Shown here: piece by piece, positions 45,014-52,731 of the stretch
How the letters are laid out: each line of letters starts with the position of its first letter
Numbering within the stretch: position 1 is the stretch's first letter
Assembly: GCA_050699635.1 (NCBI GenBank)
Contig: JBOHFK010000001.1
Coordinates: 62,001-126,000, forward strand
Source of the DNA: GCA-003244245 sp050699635
GTDB taxonomy: Bacteria > Actinomycetota > Actinomycetes > Mycobacteriales > Pseudonocardiaceae
Direction: 5' to 3'
DNA length: 64,000 nt
Program-made: the position numbers and the translations under genes
Notes under the pieces: model-generated
The model's input: the letters and a program-made list of their open reading frames with translations, nothing else
What the model was told of the DNA's origin: nothing
Databases searched by the model: none

Positions 45014-45195
45014 GTTTCTGCGACGTCTGCGGGCGCCCGGCCGATGAGGAAGATCATGCGAGGTGCGCCCGCCGCCGCGGCCTGGACCCGCCCCGATACT
45101 GCCCGCAGTGCGCGCGCCGGATGGTGGTGCAGGTGATGCCGGCCGGCTGGTCGGCCCGGTGCAGCACGCACGGCGCCCAGCTGGGGTGGGAATGA
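45010..45195 (+). CDS. bsaP: biotin synthase auxiliary protein BsaP
   Basis: 61-residue cysteine-rich protein starting at GTG 45010 within the bioB stop. Cysteines at positions 4, 7, 19, 31, 34 and 51 (FCDVCGR; RYCPQCARR; ARCSTH) fit an Fe-S or zinc site. Its size, cysteine pattern and fixed place directly after bioB match the actinobacterial BsaP family, which supports BioB turnover by restoring its auxiliary cluster (family knowledge). Confidence 0.88.
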   Translation: MSFCDVCGRPADEEDHARCARRRGLDPPRYCPQCARRMVVQVMPAGWSARCSTHGAQLGWE

Positions 45196-45749
45196 GCGAG
45201 GTGCGGGTGGAAGTGCAGCCGGCTCCCGAGCCGGCCCCATTGCGGCGGGCTGCGGTGGATCCGGCCGATCTGGGGCCCGCGCTGAGCGTGCTGGGCGCGG
45301 TGGCGTTGCTGGGTATCCCGCTGGGTGCGTTGTGGGCCTGGCTGGCGCCGCCCGAGTTCGTCGCGCGTTCCGATCGTGCCCTCACCCCCGGCGGTGTCCT
45401 GCCGTTCGCCAGCCAGAGCGAACACCGCTTCGACGACATGGCGACGTTCGTCCTGCTCGGAATAGCCGCTGGTGTGCTCACCGGCGCGGCGTTGTGGCTG
45501 TACCGGCGGCGGCGCGGGCCGGTTCTGCTCATCGCCGCGGCGGTGGGTTCGGTGATTGCGGCGTGGTTGGCGATGGATACCGGGTTGTGGCTGGTCGCCG
45601 CTGGCTATCCCGATCTGGCGAGTACCGGCGCGCCGTTCCCGCGGGCCCCGGTACTGGACTCGGGTTGGGTCCTCGTCGGGCAGCCGTTCGGCGTCGCGGT
45701 CGCTTCCTGCATCACCACGGCCTGGAATCGCAGCGAGGACCTGGCTTGA
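45192..45749 (+). CDS. DUF2567-family membrane protein
   Basis: 185 residues from ATG 45192, overlapping the bsaP stop by 4 nt. Four hydrophobic segments (near 30-50, 92-110, 118-137, 165-180) and the APPEFVARSDRALTPGGVLP loop are typical of this actinobacterial family, found next to bioB in mycobacteria. Function unknown. Confidence 0.75.
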   Translation: MSEVRVEVQPAPEPAPLRRAAVDPADLGPALSVLGAVALLGIPLGALWAWLAPPEFVARSDRALTPGGVLPFASQSEHRFDDMATFVLLGIAAGVLTGAALWLYRRRRGPVLLIAAAVGSVIAAWLAMDTGLWLVAAGYPDLASTGAPFPRAPVLDSGWVLVGQPFGVAVASCITTAWNRSEDLA

Positions 45750-45751
45750 GG

Positions 45752-46420
45752 TCAGTTGTGGCTGGTTTTGACCGCGAACTGGTTGAGCGGGACCGGCACC
45801 GCGCGCAGTGTGCGCAGGAACGCCGTCTCCCGGACCAGCAGCTTGCGCACCATGCGCAGCCGATCCACCGGGTCGCACTCCTCCAGCAGGGCTTGCCGAT
45901 CCTCCAGGGTCAGCAGGCAGTCCGAGGCGAGCAGATGCGCCAGCGTGGCGACGTCGACATCGTCGTTGGGTTCTTCCCATTCCCCGTGTTGCCAGGCCGC
46001 CCAGCAGTACTGCCGGTGCGCCTCCCGAGCCGAGCTGGCCAACATCGGCACGAGCATTGATTCGTCCGCCGCGGGGTCGTCATCAGGAACCCACTCGACG
46101 CTGCCGACGAGGTAGGGCGCCGAGGTGTTGTCGATATCGAGCAGCCGGAATCGCTTCTCGCCGCGGGTGACGATGTCGAAGCGGCCGTCGGGGAGTCTGC
46201 GGGCTTCCCGGATCATCGCGGTGCATCCGATGGTGTGCGTCTCCTCCGGGGATTCCAGACCCTGCTTGACCGCGATCACCCCGAAGCTGCGGCCCGGTAC
46301 CGCACCGGTCACCAGGTCGACGGTCAACCGGCGGTAACGGGGCTCAAAGATGTGCAACGGAAGCGATGCGCCTGGCAGCAGCACAGTGCCCAGTGGGAAC
46401 AACGGAATGGTCTCGGCCAC
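45752..46420 (-). CDS. LON substrate-binding-domain protein
   Basis: 222-residue protein made of the Lon N-terminal (PUA-like) domain alone: IPLFPLGTVLLPGASLPLHI followed by FEPRYRRL, and the conserved GRFDIVTRGEKRFRLLDI region. No ATPase or protease domain follows. Stand-alone members are common; the role is unknown, possibly substrate recognition for proteolysis. It converges with the DUF2567 gene (2 nt between stops). Confidence 0.88.
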   Translation of the reverse strand: MAETIPLFPLGTVLLPGASLPLHIFEPRYRRLTVDLVTGAVPGRSFGVIAVKQGLESPEETHTIGCTAMIREARRLPDGRFDIVTRGEKRFRLLDIDNTSAPYLVGSVEWVPDDDPAADESMLVPMLASSAREAHRQYCWAAWQHGEWEEPNDDVDVATLAHLLASDCLLTLEDRQALLEECDPVDRLRMVRKLLVRETAFLRTLRAVPVPLNQFAVKTSHN

Positions 46421-46469
46421 CAGATAACGGTACGGCGCGGCGTGCCGATCCGCTCAACGACAGCGCTCG

Positions 46470-47189
46470 TCAGGGTTCTGCGGTTATCAGGGATTCTGGT
46501 GGTCGCAACACGGCGAAGGGGTCGGTGACCCGAATGTCGCGTTCCGCGAAGCGGTACAGCGCCGCTGGCCGGCCACCGGAGGGTCCCGGCGCGGCGGTGC
46601 CGCCGGTAGGGATCAACACCCCACGGCGGGCGAGTACCCGCTGCAGATTGGTCGCCGACACCCGATGGCCCAGCGCTGCCGAGTAGAGCCCACGCAACGC
46701 TGAGATAGTGAACTCTGGTGACGCCAACGCGAAGCCGAGATTGGTGTAGGAGAGCTTGGCGCGCAGCCGGTCCCGGGCTCGCCGCACGATCTGGCCATGG
46801 TCGAAAGCGGTGCGCTGTACCTCCGCTAGGACGTCGGTCACTTGATGCCATGCCGTGTCGGGCGGTAGCGCGGGATCGGCCACGCAGGGGACCAGCCCGA
46901 GGAACGCGGTGGCCACCGTGCGCCGGTGTGGCATCCGGTCCGGGTCGCTGAACACCCTGAGCTGCTCCACATGTGCCACCTCGCGGACGTCCACCTTCTC
47001 GGCGAGTTGTCGCAGTACCGAGGCCTGCACGTCCTCGCTGTCACCGAGCCGGCCACCCGGCAGTGCCCAGCGTCCGGCGTCGGGTTCGATGCCGCGTTGC
47101 CACAGCAGCACCTGCAGCTGCCCGTCGCGCACCTGCAGCACCGCAGCGAGAACTTCGTGCACCGCGAGCCCGACGCTGTTATGATTCAT
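46470..47189 (-). CDS. NrtR-type Nudix-related transcriptional regulator
   Basis: 239 residues. N-terminal Nudix fold (RWALPGGRLGDSEDVQASVL then RQLAEKVDV), but the Nudix box departs from GX5EX7REUXEEXGU: R-Q replaces R-E and the following E-E/G positions are changed. That loss of catalytic residues is typical of NrtR, where the domain senses ADP-ribose instead. The C-terminal part (about 150-239) is a winged helix (LRGLYSAALGHRVSATNLQR). It diverges from nadABC with 62 nt between starts and a palindromic site in the gap, so it probably represses NAD synthesis. Confidence 0.85.
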   Translation of the reverse strand: MNHNSVGLAVHEVLAAVLQVRDGQLQVLLWQRGIEPDAGRWALPGGRLGDSEDVQASVLRQLAEKVDVREVAHVEQLRVFSDPDRMPHRRTVATAFLGLVPCVADPALPPDTAWHQVTDVLAEVQRTAFDHGQIVRRARDRLRAKLSYTNLGFALASPEFTISALRGLYSAALGHRVSATNLQRVLARRGVLIPTGGTAAPGPSGGRPAALYRFAERDIRVTDPFAVLRPPESLITAEP

Positions 47190-47212
47190 GTTTTCGATTA
47201 TAAGGCGAAAAC
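47190..47212. promoter_or_regulatory. candidate NrtR operator
   Basis: GTTTTCG-ATTATAAGG-CGAAAAC, a perfect 7-bp inverted repeat around an AT-rich centre, starts directly next to the nrtR start codon and lies 40 nt before nadA. Position and AT-rich palindrome fit an autoregulated operator controlling both directions. Confidence 0.65.
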
Positions 47213-47251
47213 TAGGAGAAGGGCCAGCCAGGTGCTGGTGAAGGAGGCGAT

Positions 47252-48265
47252 ATGGCCGCTACTGTCGCAACGGAGCGGACCGACGCCGGCCCAAGGCCGG
47301 AGCAGGATCGGGCGTGGCACACCGAAGTGCGCGCGCTTGCCCGCGAGCGGGACGCGGTGCTGCTGGCGCACAACTACCAGGTGCCGGAGATCCAGGACAT
47401 CGCCGACCACGTCGGAGACTCGCTGGCGCTGTCCCGCATCGCCGCTGACTGTGCGGCGAGCACCATCGTGTTCTGCGGGGTGCACTTCATGGCCGAGACC
47501 GCGAAGATCCTCGCGCCGGACAAGACGGTGCTCATCCCGGACGCGCGGGCCGGTTGCTCGCTGGCCGACTCCATCGACGCCGACCAGTTGCGGGCCTGGA
47601 AACGCGAGTACCCCGGCGCGGCGGTGGTCTCCTATGTGAACACCACCGCTGAGGTCAAGGCCGAGACCGACATCTGCTGCACCTCCTCCAACGCCGTTGA
47701 GGTGGTGAACTCGATACCGGCGCAGCGCCCGGTGTTGTTCCTGCCTGATCAGTTCCTGGGCGCGCACGTGCGGCGGGTGACCGGCCGCGGCAACCTGCAC
47801 GTCTGGGCCGGGGAGTGCCATGTGCACGCCGGGATCAACGGTGCCCAGCTGGCGGCGAAGGCCGCCGCAGCCCCGGAGGCCGAGCTCTACATCCATCCGG
47901 AATGCGGCTGCGCGACCAGCGCGCTGTACCTGGCCGGTGCGGGTGCGGTGCCAGCCGAACGGGTGCGGATCCTGTCCACCGGCGGGATGCTCGAGGCGGC
48001 CCGGACGACCGGCGCGCGCGAGGTGCTGGTCGCCACCGAGGTTGGCATGCTGCACCAGCTGCGGCGGGCGGCTCCTGAGGTCGACTTCCGCGCGGTGAAC
48101 GACCGGGCCTCCTGCCGTTACATGAAAATGATCACTCCGGCGGCCCTGCTGCGCTCGCTGCGCGAGGGCACTGACGAGGTGCGGATTCCCCCGGAGATCG
48201 CCGAGCGGGCTCGCGGCGCGGTGCAGCGCATGATCGCCATCGGCCGATCGGGTGGCGGCGAGTGA
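47252..48265 (+). CDS. nadA: quinolinate synthase
   Basis: 337-residue [4Fe-4S] enzyme condensing iminoaspartate with dihydroxyacetone phosphate to quinolinate. Family motifs are in order: LLAHNYQVPEIQDIADHVGD, FCGVHFMAETAKIL, AGCSLAD, IHPECGC and STGGML. Cysteines in FCGVHF, PECGC and ASCRYM fit the cluster ligands. Upstream AAGGAGG fits ATG 47252. It is first in nadABC under the NrtR-type regulator. Confidence 0.95.
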   Translation: MAATVATERTDAGPRPEQDRAWHTEVRALARERDAVLLAHNYQVPEIQDIADHVGDSLALSRIAADCAASTIVFCGVHFMAETAKILAPDKTVLIPDARAGCSLADSIDADQLRAWKREYPGAAVVSYVNTTAEVKAETDICCTSSNAVEVVNSIPAQRPVLFLPDQFLGAHVRRVTGRGNLHVWAGECHVHAGINGAQLAAKAAAAPEAELYIHPECGCATSALYLAGAGAVPAERVRILSTGGMLEAARTTGAREVLVATEVGMLHQLRRAAPEVDFRAVNDRASCRYMKMITPAALLRSLREGTDEVRIPPEIAERARGAVQRMIAIGRSGGGE

Positions 48266-48376
48266 CCGCCGACGCACTTGGTCCCGCGGAGGCGGCGTGA
48301 TGACCGCCGACGCACTTGGTCCCGCGGAGGCGGCGTGATGACCGCCGACGCACTTGGTCCCGCGGAGGCGGCGTGA
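48263..48376 (+). repeat. three perfect 38-bp tandem repeats at the nadA-nadB junction
   Basis: Units at 48263-48300, 48301-48338 and 48339-48376 are identical, and the next bases (TGACCGC) begin a fourth. Each unit contains CGGAGG, then GTGATGACC: a Shine-Dalgarno, a stop (TGA) and a start (ATG) overlapping as TGATG. Read in sequence, the nadA stop is followed by two 12-residue frames (MTADALGPAEAA) that each end on the start of the next, and the third unit supplies the nadB start. The array thus reiterates the nadB initiation site. Confidence 0.9.
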
Positions 48377-49971
48377 TGACCGCGGTGGGCGGCATGACCA
48401 CGGCCTGGGACGCCACCGCGGATCTTGTGGTGGTTGGCACCGGCGTTGCCGGGCTGACCGCTGCCCTGCGCGCCGCGGAGCTGGGCCTGCGGGTGGTGGC
48501 CGTGACCAAGACGACGGTCGACGACGGCAACACCCGGTTGGCGCAGGGCGGGGTCGCGGTGGTGCTGCCGGGGACCGGCGACAGTGTGGACACGCATGTG
48601 GCTGACACGCTGTCGGCCGGCGCCGGGCTGTGCGATGACGCCGCAGTCCGGGCAATCCTGACCGCCGGACCGGCCGCGATCAGCGCGCTGCGGGCCCGCG
48701 GCGCGGTCTTCGACATCAGCGCCGGGAACCTCGATCGCACCCGGGAGGGCGGGCACCGGGCCTTCCGGGTGATCCACGCCGGTGGTGACGCCACGGGAGC
48801 CGAGGTCGAGCGAGCCCTGGCCGGCACGGCTCGCGGCGCCGGGTTGCCGTTGCTGGAACAGCGGCCGGTGACCGACGTGCTGTGCGACGGCACCGGCCGG
48901 GTGGCCGGGGTGTCGCTGCTCGGCGGTGGTGTCTTGCGGGCCCGTGCGGTGCTGCTCGCCACCGGAGGGCTGGGCCAGCTCTACGCCATCAGCACCAATG
49001 CCGACGTCGCCACCGGCGACGGGCTGGCGCTGGCATTGCGGGCCGGCGCGATGACCGCCGATCTGGAGTTCGTGCAGTTCCACCCGACGGCGTTGCACGC
49101 TGGAGCTGGTTCGCGAGGCCGGCAGCCCCTGGTCACCGAGGCGCTCCGGGGTGAGGGCGCGGTCCTGCTGGACACCACTGGTTCCCAGGTGATGAGCGGT
49201 GTGCACCCGCTCGGTGCGCTCGCGCCGCGAGATGTGGTGGCCGCCGCGATCACCAGCCGGATGGCCGCGACGGGCTCCGACCACGTGCTGCTGGACGCCA
49301 CCCACCTCGGCGGCCCGCTGCTGCGCAGGCGGTTCCCGACAGTGCATGCGGCCTGCGTGTCCCTCGGCATGGATCCGGAACGCGCACCGATTCCGGTGGC
49401 CCCGGCCGCGCACTACCAATGCGGTGGCGTGGTCACCGACACCAGCGGCCGGACGACCCTGCCCGGGCTTTATGCCGCCGGGGAGGTGGCCCGGACCGGC
49501 CTGCACGGCGCGAACCGGCTGGCCTCCAACAGCCTTCTGGAGGGACTGGTGCTGGGCACCCGAGCCGCGGAGGCAGTAGCCGCCGACCTGGTGGCGTTCC
49601 CGCGCCCTGGTCCGCCGTTACCACCGTGCCCGGCGCGTCTGGTTGCTGATCGTGACGCGGTGCAACAGTCCATGAGCGCGCATGCCGGCATCGGGCGGGA
49701 CGCCACCGGGCTGGCCGCCGCCTCGTCGGTGGTGGCAGCCACCACCCGGCGCTGGTTACAGACCCCGCGGGAGACCGAGGATGCTGGGCTCACCCTGGCA
49801 GCGGCGGCGGTGCTGGCTGCCGCGACGGCACGCACCGAGAGCCGTGGCTGCCACCTCCGCACCGATCATCCCCGCGCCGTGTCCCGCTGGCGCCGCAGCA
49901 TTGCCGTCGTGCTTGATCACTCCGGAGTTCCGGTGCCGGCCGAGGCGGCGCGGGTGGGGGGTGTTGCATGA
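48376..49971 (+). CDS. nadB: L-aspartate oxidase
   Basis: 531-residue flavoprotein oxidising L-aspartate to iminoaspartate. N-terminal FAD fold DLVVVGTGVAGLTAALRAAE, then TRLAQGGVAVVL-type sequence (NTRLAQGG), substrate loop QFHPTALH and the C-terminal FAD contact TGLHGANRLASNSLLEGL. ATG 48376 is supplied by the last 38-bp repeat; ATG 48394 is a further option. The stop overlaps nadC by 4 nt. Confidence 0.94.
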   Translation: MTAVGGMTTAWDATADLVVVGTGVAGLTAALRAAELGLRVVAVTKTTVDDGNTRLAQGGVAVVLPGTGDSVDTHVADTLSAGAGLCDDAAVRAILTAGPAAISALRARGAVFDISAGNLDRTREGGHRAFRVIHAGGDATGAEVERALAGTARGAGLPLLEQRPVTDVLCDGTGRVAGVSLLGGGVLRARAVLLATGGLGQLYAISTNADVATGDGLALALRAGAMTADLEFVQFHPTALHAGAGSRGRQPLVTEALRGEGAVLLDTTGSQVMSGVHPLGALAPRDVVAAAITSRMAATGSDHVLLDATHLGGPLLRRRFPTVHAACVSLGMDPERAPIPVAPAAHYQCGGVVTDTSGRTTLPGLYAAGEVARTGLHGANRLASNSLLEGLVLGTRAAEAVAADLVAFPRPGPPLPPCPARLVADRDAVQQSMSAHAGIGRDATGLAAASSVVAATTRRWLQTPRETEDAGLTLAAAAVLAAATARTESRGCHLRTDHPRAVSRWRRSIAVVLDHSGVPVPAEAARVGGVA

Positions 49972-50837
49972 GCACAGATCTGGCGGCCATGGGCCTGGAT
50001 GCCGCCGAGGTCAATCGGGTCATCGCTACCGCGCTGGAGGAGGATTTACGGTACGGCCCGGATGCCACCACCGCGGCGTGTGTGCCGCCCGGCGCCGTGG
50101 CGAGCGCGACCGTCTCGCCACGCGGATCCGGAATCCTAGCCGGGCTCCCGGTATTCCTGGGGGTCCTCGACGCGGTGCTCGGCATCGGGGAGTACGAGAT
50201 CATCGCTCCGCGCCAGGACGCCGACCGCCTGGCCGCCGGGGACATCGTTGTAGCCGTGCGTGCCCCGTTAGCCGGGCTGTTAACCGCTGAGCGCACCGCG
50301 CTCAACCTGCTGTGTCACCTGTCCGGCGTGGCCACCGCCACTGCGACCTGGGTCGATGCGGTGGCCGGCACCGGCGCGTCGATCCGGGATTCGCGCAAGA
50401 CCCTCCCTGGGTTGCGCACGCTGCAGAAGTACGCGGTGCGCTGTGGTGGCGGGGTCAACCACCGGATGGCTCTGGGGGACGCGGTACTGATCAAGGACAA
50501 TCACGTGGCCGCCGCCGGCTCAGTGGCCGCAGCCATCGCCGCCGTCCGGGCGCATGCCCCGCGACTGCCGTGTGAGGTGGAGGTCGGCACGCTCGACGAG
50601 TTGGACGAGGCGCTGGCCGCCGGAGCGCCACTGGTGCTGCTGGACAACATGACAGTGCCGCAGTGCGCAGAGGCGGTCCGTCGCGCTGCGGGCTCGGCCA
50701 CGGAGTTGGAGGCCTCCGGCGGGCTGACGCTGGACGTCGCGCGGGCCTACGCCGATACCGGGGTGCGATACCTCGCGGTTGGCGCTCTCACCCATTCAGC
50801 TCAAGCCCTTGATCTCGGTCTGGATCTGGACGTCTGA
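49968..50837 (+). CDS. nadC: quinolinate phosphoribosyltransferase (decarboxylating)
   Basis: 289-residue enzyme making nicotinate mononucleotide from quinolinate and PRPP. Conserved stretches: EEDLRYGPDATT near the start, RTALNLLCHLSGVATATATW, RDSRKTLPGLRTLQKYAVRC, GGGVNHRMALGDAVLIKDNH and the EVEVGTLDELDEAL barrel strand. ATG 49968 overlaps the nadB stop (ATGA). It completes the de novo NAD operon. Confidence 0.95.
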   Translation: MSTDLAAMGLDAAEVNRVIATALEEDLRYGPDATTAACVPPGAVASATVSPRGSGILAGLPVFLGVLDAVLGIGEYEIIAPRQDADRLAAGDIVVAVRAPLAGLLTAERTALNLLCHLSGVATATATWVDAVAGTGASIRDSRKTLPGLRTLQKYAVRCGGGVNHRMALGDAVLIKDNHVAAAGSVAAAIAAVRAHAPRLPCEVEVGTLDELDEALAAGAPLVLLDNMTVPQCAEAVRRAAGSATELEASGGLTLDVARAYADTGVRYLAVGALTHSAQALDLGLDLDV

Positions 50838-50915
50838 TCGCGGCCCTGACCTGGTGGGCGTGGGTATTATCAGAGGTTGCAACTGATTATATCCAGGTAT
50901 CCTCGCCAGTGTTGG

Positions 50916-51095
50916 CTAGCTGGGGCGGGCGCCGCCCAGCATGGCCGCCAGCGCCGCGTGCCACTGCTCGTGGATCTGGTCGTCACCGCGCACGTTGCCG
51001 ATTATCGTGCCGCACGCTGTGCAGAGCTTCCCGGCTGACCGGAACTCATAGCCGGGCATCCGATCGATCAGCTCGCGAGCCATGTCTGGGGGCAT
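50916..51095 (-). CDS. small hypothetical protein with CxxC motif
   Basis: 59 residues from ATG 51095, preceded by GAGAGGATGG. LCTACGTIIGN and the later HEQWHAAL suggest a Cys2His2-type metal site. Longer starts upstream read into a decayed PIN-domain gene on the other strand. Similar tiny proteins occur in actinobacterial genomes; role unknown. Confidence 0.5.
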   Translation of the reverse strand: MPPDMARELIDRMPGYEFRSAGKLCTACGTIIGNVRGDDQIHEQWHAALAAMLGGARPS

Positions 51096-51125
51096 GATGA
51101 TCCATCCTCTCTTGGCAGGTCGGCC

Positions 51126-51227
51126 GTGGATGCGCTCGTGGTGGTCACCGCCACCCAGCTCGGTGCGCCAGTGGTCACCAGTGACCCTGAAGACCTCGCC
51201 CACCTGGCCTCCAGCCTTGGCGCCTAG
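51126..51227 (+). pseudogene. PIN-domain (VapC-like) toxin, C-terminal fragment
   Basis: The frame VDALVVVTATQLGAPVVTSD then PEDLAHLASSLGA and a stop matches the C-terminal third of VapC-type PIN RNases (DALVVATALxxGAPVVTSDPxDLxxLA). The catalytic N-terminal acidic residues are absent; the DNA ahead belongs to the antisense small gene. Confidence 0.6.
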
Positions 51228-51251
51228 CTGGCGTTGCACCCACTCTGACCG

Positions 51252-52535
51252 TTAGCGCGGGGCGCAGTGGGAGCCGGTGATCCGGGGGACGCAGTCGGCA
51301 TACTCCAGTAGCAGGTCTACCGCTTTGTCGTTGCGGGCGGTCTCCCGATCGATCACGCTCGCCGGTGGGTAGAAGCCGCCCTGGGTCAGGCTGGTCGGGT
51401 ACATCTCCAGCGTGAAGGACCAGATGTGGTGCTGCGCCCACATCCAGTCGCCGATTGACCCGTCGGTGATGTACAGGTGACTGGACTGCTCCGGGGTGTA
51501 GCCATTGGTGGCCGCCAGCTCCACGCCCAGCTTGCGGAAGGCCGCCGCATCAGATCCCGTCAGGCCCGGGCCGGTGTCGTTGGTGGTGAAGCCGTAGGGC
51601 CACAGCACCAGCTCGGAGAAGCTGTGGAAGTCGATATGGGCCGTGATCTGCTGCACGCCACCGATCACCCGGCTGTTCACCCAATCCCGCAGCTGCGCGG
51701 TCTCGGGCGCGGAGAACGGGGCGCTGCCGTGGTAGCTGTCACTTCCGGGGTTGGCGCTCGACCCGCCGCAGCAGGCCCACTCGTCGCCCCAGTTCCGGTT
51801 GGTGTCGGTGCCGACGTCGGTGGTTCCCGGGATCGGCTGGCGGTTCTTGCGCCACAGCCCGAACAGACCGGTGGAGATGTCGTACTCCGCGCCATCCGGG
51901 TTGACCATTGGCGCCACCCAGATCTCCCGGGAGCGCATCATCCGGGTGATGGCCGGATCGGTGCCATAGCCTTGGGCCAGCCGACGCACGATGTGCAGGC
52001 ACATCTCGACGGTGAGATGCTCACGGGCGTGCTGGGCGCAGCTGAACAGCACCTCGGGCTCGTGCTTGTCGGTGCGTACCTCGTCGCTGAGCTTCACCAG
52101 CAGCAATGGGCGGTCCTGTGCCGAGCGGCCGTAGCTGGAGACCACGACCTGGTTGGGGTGCGCGGCGGCCAGCGCGTTCAGCTCGCCGGTGAGCTCGCGG
52201 TAGTTGTGGTAACCCTGGTACCCGACCGGGAACTCGCCGGGTCCCACCGGCACCGGTGCCGCCACTGCCAGCGGGATCAACCGCAGCCCGCTGGCTCGTA
52301 ACCGGTCGGCCTGCGCCGGCGTGGCCAGGACCTCGAGATAATCGCTGCCGCCGCTGAGCACCTCGGCTCCCTGGCGTACCACGGCGTTGCGCGCAGCTGA
52401 GCTGTCTGCCCCCACCACCCGGTAGGTCACCGGTGGCGACGGCGCGGGATCGGGCGGCGCCGCGGTCGCGGAGAGCGGAACGCCCAACGCGAGCAGGCCC
52501 AACACCACGATCACGGCAACCCGGCGCATCGACAT
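51252..52535 (-). CDS. exported zinc carboxypeptidase (M14 family)
   Basis: 427 residues from ATG 52535. Sec signal peptide (MSMRRVAVIVVLGLLALGVP with cleavage near ATA-APP), then a propeptide-like region, then the M14 domain. Zinc ligands are HAREHLTVE (HxxE) and the later His in ITAHIDFHSFSELV; the catalytic Glu is in FTLEMYP. The DTNRNWGDEW motif (NR) binds the substrate carboxylate. It is secreted and cleaves C-terminal residues from peptides. It diverges from hisD across a repeat-rich 196-bp gap. Confidence 0.9.
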   Translation of the reverse strand: MSMRRVAVIVVLGLLALGVPLSATAAPPDPAPSPPVTYRVVGADSSAARNAVVRQGAEVLSGGSDYLEVLATPAQADRLRASGLRLIPLAVAAPVPVGPGEFPVGYQGYHNYRELTGELNALAAAHPNQVVVSSYGRSAQDRPLLLVKLSDEVRTDKHEPEVLFSCAQHAREHLTVEMCLHIVRRLAQGYGTDPAITRMMRSREIWVAPMVNPDGAEYDISTGLFGLWRKNRQPIPGTTDVGTDTNRNWGDEWACCGGSSANPGSDSYHGSAPFSAPETAQLRDWVNSRVIGGVQQITAHIDFHSFSELVLWPYGFTTNDTGPGLTGSDAAAFRKLGVELAATNGYTPEQSSHLYITDGSIGDWMWAQHHIWSFTLEMYPTSLTQGGFYPPASVIDRETARNDKAVDLLLEYADCVPRITGSHCAPR

Positions 52536-52565
52536 CGAGCGGAGCGTAACCACCGCCGCCGCCTG

Positions 52566-52628
52566 CGCATTCAGCGGGCTGAGCGTGGTAATTCGAGGCG
52601 GATAACCCCGCCGAGCCCGCTCGATGCA
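52566..52628. repeat. palindromic element, copy 1 (upstream of hisD)
   Basis: Ends AGCGGGCT (52573) and AGCCCGCT (52621), with a conserved loop GGTAATTCGAGGCGGATAAC. The reverse complement of 58151-58223 matches it almost throughout, including CGCATTCAGCGGGCT at one end and CCCGCYGAGCCCGCTCRATGC at the other, so the two are copies of one element in opposite orientation. Copy 2 has an extra internal CAGCGGGGCT. Confidence 0.75.
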
Positions 52629-52636
52629 CTGTGGCT

Positions 52637-52692
52637 GTTGAGACAGCACTGTTGAGACAGCACTGTTGAGACAGCACTGTTGAAATAGCACT
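52637..52692. repeat. four 14-bp tandem repeats upstream of hisD
   Basis: GTTGAGACAGCACT occurs three times without change (52637, 52651, 52665) and a fourth time as GTTGAAATAGCACT (52679). Each junction forms the near-palindrome ACAGCACTGT. The array ends 27 nt before the proposed hisD -10 element, so it could bind a regulator of hisD or of the divergent carboxypeptidase gene. Confidence 0.85.
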
Positions 52693-52718
52693 GTGCTCGT
52701 GTAAGTCGGCAGGCGCAT

Positions 52719-52724
52719 TAGGGT
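52719..52724 (+). promoter_or_regulatory. -10 element of hisD, probably leaderless
   Basis: TAGGGT sits 7 nt ahead of ATG 52732. In actinobacteria a TANNNT-type -10 at this spacing puts the transcription start on the start codon. No Shine-Dalgarno is present, which agrees. Confidence 0.55.
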
Positions 52725-52731
52725 GGAGCCC

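Noticed and set aside
48263..48376. CRISPR-like array
   Set aside because: The units are contiguous with no spacers, so this is a tandem repeat. No CRISPR array or cas gene was seen anywhere in the window.
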